Below the pieces are notes generated by a model. That model was given only the letters and a program-made list of their open reading frames with translations. It searched no databases and had not been told where the DNA came from. The position numbers were made by a program, and so were the translations under genes. This document shows, piece after piece, positions 1 through 5,156 of a DNA stretch of 5,164 bases; the stretch's first letter is position 1, and each line of letters opens with the position of its first letter. The DNA is from Omnitrophica bacterium RIFCSPLOWO2_01_FULL_45_10 (GTDB lineage: Bacteria > Omnitrophota > Gorgyraeia > 2-01-FULL-45-10): the NCBI GenBank assembly GCA_001804165.1, contig MHFL01000042.1:1-5164 (forward strand), read 5' to 3'.

Positions 1-368
1 CTCATATTGATAAAAAAGAGGTCGATTATATCAATGCGCACGGAACCGGAACAAAACTTAATGATGAATCCGAAGCTAAAGCGATTGGCAAAATTTTTGG
101 ATTCGGAGAAAAAGGCCCTTATGTGAGCAGCACCAAATCAGAGACCGGTCACACCATTGGAGCGGCCGGCGCCATTGAAGCGATTTTAACCGTGATGACC
201 ATTCAAAACGGCATTATGCCGCCCAATATTAATTGTGATACATTAGATGAAAGTTGTAACATTAATGTGATTCAAAATTATGCGCTACAGAAACCAGTTC
301 GATTTGCGCTTTCCAATTCATTCGGATTTGGTTCAAATAATTCGGTGCTGGTGTTTGGGGAGGTGTAA
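1..368 (+). CDS. Beta-ketoacyl-ACP synthase (FabF/KAS II-like), C-terminal part
   Basis: This gene is cut by the window start. The reading frame from base 3 gives 121 residues and stops with TAA at 366-368. It is the C-terminal half of a thiolase-fold condensing enzyme, which performs decarboxylative Claisen condensation of malonyl-ACP with an acyl thioester in the cytoplasm. The visible marks are NAHGTGT, whose His codon is at 39-41; KSETGHTIGAAGAIEA, with Lys at 135-137 and His at 150-152; and the terminal NSFGFGSNN glycine-rich loop. These match the His/His/Lys set of FabF-type enzymes. The catalytic Cys lies upstream, so it cannot be checked whether this is an active condensing enzyme or a Cys-less decarboxylase. 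The GTG at 123 is an internal Val codon, not a start. A discrete ACP gene lies 755 bases downstream. The substrate, primary fatty acid or secondary product, is not decidable here. Confidence 0.95.
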   Translation, partial: HIDKKEVDYINAHGTGTKLNDESEAKAIGKIFGFGEKGPYVSSTKSETGHTIGAAGAIEAILTVMTIQNGIMPPNINCDTLDESCNINVIQNYALQKPVRFALSNSFGFGSNNSVLVFGEV

Positions 369-370
369 CC

Positions 371-424
371 ATGCTTGTCCTATTGTGCTTGGGTGATTTG
401 TTGCTATTGACTTTTGATGCGTGA
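371..424 (+). other. Short ORF (17 codons) behind a strong ribosome binding site; leader or gene remnant
   Basis: Three bases after the ketosynthase stop there is an ATG that opens a 17-codon frame of mainly Leu-rich hydrophobic residues, ending with TGA at 422-424. A strong Shine-Dalgarno sequence, GGGGAGG at 357-363, lies inside the ketosynthase end at ideal spacing (7 nt). That is the signal expected for a translationally coupled next gene. The frame closes just before the toxin-antitoxin operator, and its 3' part overlaps the predicted -35 box of that module. It could be the start of a third operon gene cut off when the toxin-antitoxin module arrived, a small leader peptide, or chance. 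No family is recognised. Confidence 0.25.
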
Positions 425-435
425 ACGGGTATCCT
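407..435 (+). promoter_or_regulatory. Predicted sigma70-type promoter of the toxin-antitoxin operon
   Basis: TTGACT at 407-412 (five of six matches to the -35 consensus) is followed after exactly 17 bases by TATCCT at 430-435 (four of six matches to -10). Transcription would start near 442, leaving a leader of about 45 bases before the antitoxin ATG at 488. The -10 box overlaps the left arm of the inverted repeat at 432-449. This is the arrangement expected for an autorepressed toxin-antitoxin promoter. The boxes are seen; promoter activity is inferred. Confidence 0.6.
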
Positions 436-449
436 TACTTATGTAAGGA
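432..449. promoter_or_regulatory. Inverted repeat, likely operator of the toxin-antitoxin module
   Basis: A perfect 7-bp inverted repeat, TCCTTAC and GTAAGGA, is separated by TTAT. It covers part of the predicted -10 box and the start region of the promoter upstream of the antitoxin. Antitoxins of the AbrB/MazE fold, alone or with their toxin, typically bind such palindromes and repress their own operon. The right arm also begins an 8-bp tandem repeat, so several half-sites are available. Confidence 0.6.
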
Positions 450-462
450 AGTAAGGAAGTAA
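443..462. repeat. 8-bp tandem repeat GTAAGGAA, 2.5 copies
   Basis: GTAAGGAA occurs at 443-450 and 451-458, followed by GTAA at 459-462. The first copy contains the right arm of the inverted repeat at 432-449. Repeated half-sites at one-turn-or-less spacing near a toxin-antitoxin promoter may allow cooperative repressor binding; that role is inferred. Confidence 0.7.
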
Positions 463-487
463 TACAGGGTACAAAGGAGACCAATCC

Positions 488-751
488 ATGACGATTATTG
501 AAACCACCAAGGTAACTTCTAAAGGACAGGTGACCATTCCAGGTCCCGTCAGAAGAATCCTTCATTTAAAGGGAGGTTCTTCAGTGGCTTTTACGGTCAC
601 CCAGCACGGCATTGTGCTGGTGCCTTGTGAAATCACTGCCAGGTCACCTTACAGCCCAAAAGAATGGCGGAAAATTGAAAAATTGGCTTCTGAGGAAGGG
701 AAGAGGTTTTCAAACCCGGAGGATGCCAAAAAGTATCTTGCCGGGCTATGA
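488..751 (+). CDS. AbrB/MazE-family antitoxin
   Basis: This 87-residue protein is predicted to neutralise the toxin encoded immediately downstream and to repress the shared promoter. Residues 1-50 form an AbrB/SpoVT/MazE swapped-hairpin DNA-binding domain, shown by the signature TSKGQVTIP at 10-18 followed by PVRRILHLKGGSSVAF. The remaining tail, about 54-87, is rich in charged residues and begins YSPKEWRKIEKLASEEG. It resembles toxin-wrapping C-termini of such antitoxins. The start is supported by AAAGGAGA at 473-480, seven bases before the ATG. The stop overlaps the next start (ATGA, 748-751), which implies translational coupling and an operon. The upstream promoter and palindrome support autoregulation. 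The family assignment is strong; the exact subfamily is not determined. Confidence 0.9.
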   Translation: MTIIETTKVTSKGQVTIPGPVRRILHLKGGSSVAFTVTQHGIVLVPCEITARSPYSPKEWRKIEKLASEEGKRFSNPEDAKKYLAGL

Positions 752-1026
752 GATTTGAGTTTAAGCCTTCTTTTGAACGATCCATCAAGTCGCTTCCTTT
801 ATCGGAACAGACCGGCGTTAAAGAAGTGGCATTGAATTTGATTGACGTGCTTTCCCAGGAGAAACAGGTTCATCAAGGTTTGGGACTGAAGCGCCTGACG
901 AGGGAGTTCTGGGAGGCGCGCAAAGGGATTAAAGCCAGAATTCTTTTCAGGTGGACGAGTGATTTGGTTGAGTTCGTTCTCGTTGGAAACCATGACGATG
1001 TCAGACGGTTCCTTAAAAATATCTGA
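748..1026 (+). CDS. RelE/ParE-fold toxin
   Basis: The 92-residue basic protein has the size and layout of RelE/ParE superfamily toxins. An N-terminal strand, MRFEFKPSFERSIKSLP, leads into helices, then KRLTREFWEARKGIKARILFR at about 48-68, and a final strand-helix FVLVGNHDDVRRFLKNI. The conserved-type pattern of a Leu-rich turn, 'EFWEARKG' and 'RILFRW' places Arg58, Arg64 and Arg68 in the basic core strands. Family members usually cleave mRNA at the ribosome (RelE type) or inhibit gyrase (ParE type). The sequence alone does not separate these, though the short form with FWEAR looks more RelE/HigB-like. It shares ATGA with the antitoxin stop and has no clear ribosome binding site of its own, so expression probably depends on antitoxin translation. 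It is intact, with no frameshift. Confidence 0.85.
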   Translation: MRFEFKPSFERSIKSLPLSEQTGVKEVALNLIDVLSQEKQVHQGLGLKRLTREFWEARKGIKARILFRWTSDLVEFVLVGNHDDVRRFLKNI

Positions 1027-1066
1027 GCGGCCATATGCGTTCGCCCAAAACCCGGTACCTGCGGAA

Positions 1067-1093
1067 ATGTTCTGGGTATGTTCTGGGTATGTT
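1067..1093. repeat. 11-bp tandem repeat ATGTTCTGGGT, about 2.5 copies
   Basis: ATGTTCTGGGT occurs at 1067-1077 and again, identically, at 1078-1088, followed by ATGTT at 1089-1093. It lies between the toxin stop and the ACP ribosome binding site. The 11-bp period is close to one helical turn, so it could present protein-binding sites on one face of the DNA. It could equally be replication slippage or a scar at the module's edge. No clear promoter was found with it. Confidence 0.75.
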
Positions 1094-1111
1094 GGCATAA
1101 AGATACATAAC

Positions 1112-1117
1112 AGGAGG
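1112..1117 (+). promoter_or_regulatory. Consensus Shine-Dalgarno site of the ACP gene
   Basis: AGGAGG lies six bases upstream of the ATG at 1124, a near-ideal site that fixes the ACP start and suggests strong translation, as is usual for carrier proteins needed in high amount. Confidence 0.85.
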
Positions 1118-1123
1118 TTTTAA

Positions 1124-1396
1124 ATGGTTTCGGATGAATATATTTTTGAAAAAGTTAAACAGATTCTATCAAAGACGTTTAAAATAGATAGTGTTTTAAT
1201 TCGAGAAGATGCCAATCTTGTGGATGATTTGGGTTTAGATTCTATTGAATTGATGGATGCCATTGGCTTTGCAGAGGCACAGTTTAAAATTAAGCTTGTG
1301 AAAAATGGATTAGCAGATATTCAGGAGCCAATAATTACGGTTCGTGACTTAATAGCTTTAATTAGTCAAAAGATGAAAGAAACAGTAAAGCGTTAA
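1124..1396 (+). CDS. Acyl carrier protein
   Basis: This discrete 90-residue carrier protein has the four-helix ACP layout. The motif DLGLDSIELMD at 35-45 places the phosphopantetheine-accepting Ser at residue 40, at the start of helix II, with the usual acidic partner-recognition residues after it (Glu42, Asp45). Helix I is about 4-17 and helix IV is about 73-87 (TVRDLIALISQKM). It would carry growing acyl chains as thioesters for the ketosynthase upstream and for other cytoplasmic enzymes. It is a little longer than housekeeping AcpP (about 78), with a basic tail ending KETVKR. This suggests a specialised pathway ACP, not the primary one; that is inference. The gene is very AT-rich (about 20% GC in 1141-1200), unlike the toxin-antitoxin genes before it. 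A reductase gene follows after 60 bases. Confidence 0.93.
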   Translation: MVSDEYIFEKVKQILSKTFKIDSVLIREDANLVDDLGLDSIELMDAIGFAEAQFKIKLVKNGLADIQEPIITVRDLIALISQKMKETVKR

Positions 1397-1456
1397 TTTT
1401 TATTATAAATCTAACCTACAAAGTACGGATATTTCAAAAAAGGAAAAAGGACGCAA

Positions 1457-2698
1457 ATGGAAAACAAAGTTAATTCTACAGGAGAACAAGCTTGGAAACT
1501 AGAGGTGATTGAAAGAGTTCCTCATCATCCCGCTGATGATTATAAAGAAAGTTTTATTGAAAAACGTCGGCGATGGTTACTTGAAAAAGCTCAGGTAGAA
1601 TGCCGTCATATTTCTAACTTCTCCTTTGACCCGGCAGAAGTTAAGGGGAACATAGAAAATTTTGTAGGAGTAGCTCAAGTACCAATTGGAATTGTTGGCC
1701 CAATAAAGCTTCAAGGCGAATATGCAAATGGCGTATTTTACGTTCCATTTGCCACTACGGAAGGAGCGATGGTTTCAACTTATCAGCGTGGTGCAATAGC
1801 AATGGCGAAATCAGGCGGAGCAAGAACGCTAATTCTTAAGGATGAACAGCATTTGGAACCTGTCTTCCTTTTAGAAAATTTGACGCAAGTAAGACCTTTC
1901 CTGAATTGGTTGGAAACACATTTTAAAGAGATCAAAGCTGAAGCCGACTCAACGACAGCTCATGGGAGGTTGTTAACAATCACGCCTTATGTTTTTGGTT
2001 CTAGAGTAGTTTTAGATTTTGCCTACCAAACAGAAGATGCAATGGGTGCTAATATGGTTAATATAGCAACAGAAAAGGTTTGCCATTTTATTGTAAAGAG
2101 GCAACCCATTAAGAACTTTTTGTTGCGTTCCAATCTGACTTCAGAAAAAAAAGCATCTGCTTATCACCTTTTATCCGCTTATGGGAAACAGGTAATTGCT
2201 GAAACAATTTTGCCGCACGAAATAGTCGAGCGTTACTTACATTCTACCCCAGAAAAAATTAGCAGTGCGTGGCGCTCATGGGCTATAGCCAGTCTCGGTT
2301 CTGGAGCAATTGGAATGAACGCACATTTTGCAAATGGTCTAGCCGCAATTTTTATTGCTTGCGGACAAGATGCTGCCCATGTTGCTAATGGCTGTGTTGG
2401 ATTGATTATCTTCGAACAAACACCAACAGGTGATCTTTATGCTGCAGTAAAGCTTTCGAGCTTGTTAGTTGGAACCATAGGTGGTGGTACGGGTTTCGGT
2501 ACGCAGCGCGAATGTTTAGAATTACTGGGTTGCTATGGTGTCGGTAAGGCTAAAAAATTCGCTGAGATCATTGCCGCAACCTTATTAGCAGGTGAAATTG
2601 GCATCTGTGCCGGCATTACTTCGGAGGAATTTCTCGATCCGCATAAACGTGCACGAGTTCACACAGTAGCAAGAGCATACGAAGATGCAAAGAAATAA
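1457..2698 (+). CDS. Divergent HMG-CoA reductase homologue (class I-like)
   Basis: The 413-residue protein belongs to the hydroxymethylglutaryl-CoA reductase family, which makes mevalonate from HMG-CoA with two NAD(P)H. Family motifs appear in order: ENFVGVAQVPIGIVGPI at 67-83, FATTEGA at 98-104 (Glu102), DAMGANMVN at 194-202 (nucleotide-binding region), SEKKASA at 229-235 (Lys231), NAHFAN at 288-293, GQDAA at 303-307 (Asp305), VGTIGGGTGFGTQ at 338-350, LLAGEIG at 376-382 and DPHKRAR at 394-400 (His396). Glu102, Lys231, Asp305 and His396 align by eye with the human tetrad Glu559, Lys691, Asp767 and His866, so catalysis looks possible. VGTIGGGT is class I-like, whereas DAMGAN resembles class II. 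Several substrate-pocket positions are changed, and the usual GHLVKSH-type segment is replaced by EEFLDPH. It is soluble, with no membrane anchor. The start has AAAGGA at 1446-1451. The context of ACP and ketosynthase suggests a thioester substrate other than HMG-CoA; this is inference. Confidence 0.9.
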   Translation: MENKVNSTGEQAWKLEVIERVPHHPADDYKESFIEKRRRWLLEKAQVECRHISNFSFDPAEVKGNIENFVGVAQVPIGIVGPIKLQGEYANGVFYVPFATTEGAMVSTYQRGAIAMAKSGGARTLILKDEQHLEPVFLLENLTQVRPFLNWLETHFKEIKAEADSTTAHGRLLTITPYVFGSRVVLDFAYQTEDAMGANMVNIATEKVCHFIVKRQPIKNFLLRSNLTSEKKASAYHLLSAYGKQVIAETILPHEIVERYLHSTPEKISSAWRSWAIASLGSGAIGMNAHFANGLAAIFIACGQDAAHVANGCVGLIIFEQTPTGDLYAAVKLSSLLVGTIGGGTGFGTQRECLELLGCYGVGKAKKFAEIIAATLLAGEIGICAGITSEEFLDPHKRARVHTVARAYEDAKK

Positions 2699-2756
2699 GC
2701 AAATCAAAGTGAACATCTTCGGACTTTTTCATCATTAAGTAAGAGAATCGTTTCTA

Positions 2757-5156
2757 ATGAATTTCTTCGCGTGGTGCGGTTTAGCGACCTTTATCAGTTC
2801 GACTTCCTTTGCTATTTTTACCCTTCTTAACGGAAAAAAATCCATACATAAAATATGGGTTATTTTCAATCTTGTCGTCGCCATTTGGGGATTTTGTGCA
2901 TTTAAGTTTTCTACAGCCTTAACCCCAGAAGGCGCTTTTTTTTGGCTATACGTTGGCCATATAGGAGTTGTTCTAATTCCAGTATTGTACCTCCATTTCG
3001 TCCTTGAACTTCTTCAACTAAATAGACCTAAAACGCTGTTTGTTATCTATACTTTAGGATTGATCTTTTTTGTACTCAATTTATTGGACTTTGCTGGCAT
3101 TACGAAATTATTTATTACAAATGTAACATTCGTATTCAATCAGTTTTATGTGGACCGTCCTCCAGGACCGACATATCCTTTTTTTGTCGCTTTCTTTTTC
3201 TATTTGGTCGGTTATGCTCATTGGGTTGCGGCATGTGAGGTAAAAAAAGCATACGGCTTGAAACGTGTGCAGATCAATTATTTCCTATGGGCTATGGCTC
3301 CTGCCTTTTATGGTGGAGGGACAGCTTTTATAATGGTTTTCGGAATTGATTTTTATCCCTTTCCACATATTACAGTACCTTTCTATCCGGTTGTTATGAC
3401 TTATGCAATTTTACGTCATGGACTAATGGATATCGAAGTCATCATCAGAAAAACCCTTGTGTTTGCGGGGTTGGTTTTGATGGTGATGGCGATTGTCGGA
3501 ACGGTCACTTCACTGACACAAAGCTATCTCGGCGAATTTCTTAATATTAGCCCCACCGTTTCAACGATCTTAAGCGTTTTGATCGCCATTTTGCTTTATG
3601 ATCCGACAAGGAGATTGCTTGTTAATCTAACGGACAATTATCTGTTCCAAAAGAAATTCGATTACCAGAAACTTTTGAAAGACGCCTCCGAAGGCATTTC
3701 ACAAATCAAAAGTCTCCATCATCTTTTGAGTCTCGTCACTCATTTCATCACGATGAGAATCAGGGTTAAAAGCGCAGCGGTGCTCATTTATGATACGAAG
3801 AATCATTATTACCGACTGGCTTATCTGAGGGGGTATCCGACAGTAGGGCAAAGGGCAGAGGGCGAAGGGCAAAGGGATGGAAAGACATTATGGCTTAAGG
3901 AAGGGCATGTGTTTCCGGCGCGCGATCCCTTAATTGAATATTTACAGGTCAAACGGCAAGCGATCGATTTAGAACGAATCAAAAATCGAACGGAACAAAA
4001 AAGCAAACAGCAGGATGGCGATTACGATTATCAAGCGATTAAGCAGAGAATGGAAGAGTTTCATACCCATTGTGCAGTTCCGAGCTTTTTAAGCGACCGG
4101 CTTTTGGGGATTTTACTTTTGGGTGAGAAAAAATCAGGCGACATTTATACGGAAGAAGATTTGAACGTGCTCTACACGATTGCCCAGGAGTCAGCGATTG
4201 CCATTGAAAATGCGCGCCTTTATGACGAAGCCATTGACAAAGCCCGCGAGCTTGAGCAAATCAACGTGGAGCTCAATAATGCCCAAACGAGAATGATGCG
4301 GGCGCTTAAAGAAGCGGAACTCGCCAATGAGAAACTTCAAATCACCCAGGCCTCATTGATTGTCGCCGAAAAAAGCGCCACGATGGTGGGGATGGCCAAG
4401 GCGATCGGCCATGAAGTGAATAACCCGCTTTCCATTATCATCGGCCGCGGCGAGGCGCTCCATAAATATGACGTTAAGAAACTCCGAACCATTCTGGAAC
4501 GCGACGCCAAGAAACTTCCGCCGGAAGATTTAGACGAACTGGCCAAAATTGCGGCCAAACTGGACGATAATCTCGCCCGGATGATCCGCTCCGGAAACCG
4601 GATTGACGTGGCGGTTAAAACTTTGACCAATTTGCTTAAAGATACGAAGGGAGAAATGCATCCTTTGAGTTTGATCGTCCTTTGCCGCGAGGCCATTGAA
4701 GCCACTCGGTTTTCAACCTATGAGGAAAATATCAGAGGCTGCGAAATCAAGGAATCCATCGCTTCCAACATCGTGATCATGGGCAATCTCGAGCAATTGA
4801 TTCAGGTGTTCGTCAATCTCATCAAAAATGCCTATGAAGCCATGGCAGGACAAAAAGACAGGCAGATTGAAATTCAGGGCGATGTCGATCCCGAAAATCC
4901 GAAAATGGTGCAGATTGATTTCATGGATAACGGCCGCGGAATTCCGCCGGAGATACTTCCCAAAATTTGGATGCAAGGATTCACGACAAAAGCGCGGAGA
5001 GACGATTCCATCGGCGCCGCGGGCCAAGGTCAAGGGCTTTTTGTTTGTAAGCACATGATCGAATCCATTCACAAGGGAACGATCACAGCCGAAAGCACGG
5101 TGGGGAAAGGAACCACTTTCATCATCCGCCTTCCCATCGCGGAGATAAAGGAATAA
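2757..5156 (+). CDS. Multi-pass membrane sensor histidine kinase with GAF domain
   Basis: This 799-residue sensor autophosphorylates and should pass the phosphate to a response regulator, which is not in the window. The N-terminus has about seven hydrophobic segments (near 4-24, 33-51, 60-86, 93-112, 141-160, 174-196, 203-220), like a 7TM histidine-kinase sensor. Two more follow (233-254, 267-282) after LRHGLMDIEVIIRKTL. A GAF domain spans about 300-488, ending in the typical EEDLNVLYTIAQESAIAIENARL. It carries two low-complexity insertions near 361-378 and 400-435. A coiled coil at about 488-540 leads to the DHp domain with AIGHEVNNPLS, where His552 is the phosphoacceptor. The ATPase domain has the N-box FVNLIKNAYEAM (Asn691), G1 DNGRGIP at 724-730, GFTTK, G2 GQGQGL at 756-761 and GKGTTF. 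All catalytic boxes are intact. The ribosome site is weak (AAGAGA, 2741-2746, ten bases from ATG). The gene is AT-rich before about 3430 and GC-richer after. The ligand is unknown. Confidence 0.93.
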   Translation: MNFFAWCGLATFISSTSFAIFTLLNGKKSIHKIWVIFNLVVAIWGFCAFKFSTALTPEGAFFWLYVGHIGVVLIPVLYLHFVLELLQLNRPKTLFVIYTLGLIFFVLNLLDFAGITKLFITNVTFVFNQFYVDRPPGPTYPFFVAFFFYLVGYAHWVAACEVKKAYGLKRVQINYFLWAMAPAFYGGGTAFIMVFGIDFYPFPHITVPFYPVVMTYAILRHGLMDIEVIIRKTLVFAGLVLMVMAIVGTVTSLTQSYLGEFLNISPTVSTILSVLIAILLYDPTRRLLVNLTDNYLFQKKFDYQKLLKDASEGISQIKSLHHLLSLVTHFITMRIRVKSAAVLIYDTKNHYYRLAYLRGYPTVGQRAEGEGQRDGKTLWLKEGHVFPARDPLIEYLQVKRQAIDLERIKNRTEQKSKQQDGDYDYQAIKQRMEEFHTHCAVPSFLSDRLLGILLLGEKKSGDIYTEEDLNVLYTIAQESAIAIENARLYDEAIDKARELEQINVELNNAQTRMMRALKEAELANEKLQITQASLIVAEKSATMVGMAKAIGHEVNNPLSIIIGRGEALHKYDVKKLRTILERDAKKLPPEDLDELAKIAAKLDDNLARMIRSGNRIDVAVKTLTNLLKDTKGEMHPLSLIVLCREAIEATRFSTYEENIRGCEIKESIASNIVIMGNLEQLIQVFVNLIKNAYEAMAGQKDRQIEIQGDVDPENPKMVQIDFMDNGRGIPPEILPKIWMQGFTTKARRDDSIGAAGQGQGLFVCKHMIESIHKGTITAESTVGKGTTFIIRLPIAEIKE
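3846..3876. repeat. 7-bp tandem repeat GGGCAAA in the GAF coding region
   Basis: Four near-identical units are read in sequence: GGGCAAA (3846), GGGCAGA (3853), GGGCGAA (3860) and GGGCAAA (3867), then GGG. It lies inside the kinase gene and encodes a Gly/Gln/Glu/Arg-rich loop at about residues 364-373. Because 7 is not a multiple of 3, gain or loss of a single unit would frameshift the kinase. This makes the repeat a possible slippage or phase-variation site. Confidence 0.85.

Noticed and set aside
123..125. GTG as the start of an 81-residue protein
   Set aside because: The same frame is open to the window edge and encodes NAHGTGT upstream, so this is an internal Val of the ketosynthase.
443..462. 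CRISPR-like or insertion-sequence end repeats at the toxin-antitoxin module
   Set aside because: Units are 8 bp without spacers, and no matching terminal inverted repeat is seen on the other side of the module.
799..1098. Minus-strand frame of 99 codons
   Set aside because: Antisense to the well-supported toxin gene, with no family resemblance.
1080..1108. Possible promoter for the ACP gene with -10 ATACAT at 1103-1108
   Set aside because: No acceptable -35 box at 16-18 bases; the candidate would be GTTCTG inside the tandem repeat.
1381..1409. TATAAA at 1404-1409 as a -10 box for the reductase
   Set aside because: The matching -35 position reads AACAGT; AT-rich spacer chance is more likely.
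2707..2729. Weak hairpin followed by T-run after the reductase (AAGTGAA / TTC-GG-ACTT, then TTT)
   Set aside because: The stem is AT-rich with a 2-base bulge and a short T tract; too weak to call a terminator.
3821..4006. Minus-strand frame of 61 codons
   Set aside because: Antisense to the GAF region and created largely by the GGGCAAA repeat.
4337..5072. Minus-strand frames at 4337-4705 and 4713-5072 and the plus frame at 4828-5058
   Set aside because: All lie within the kinase DHp and ATPase coding region, whose motifs are intact; they are shadows.
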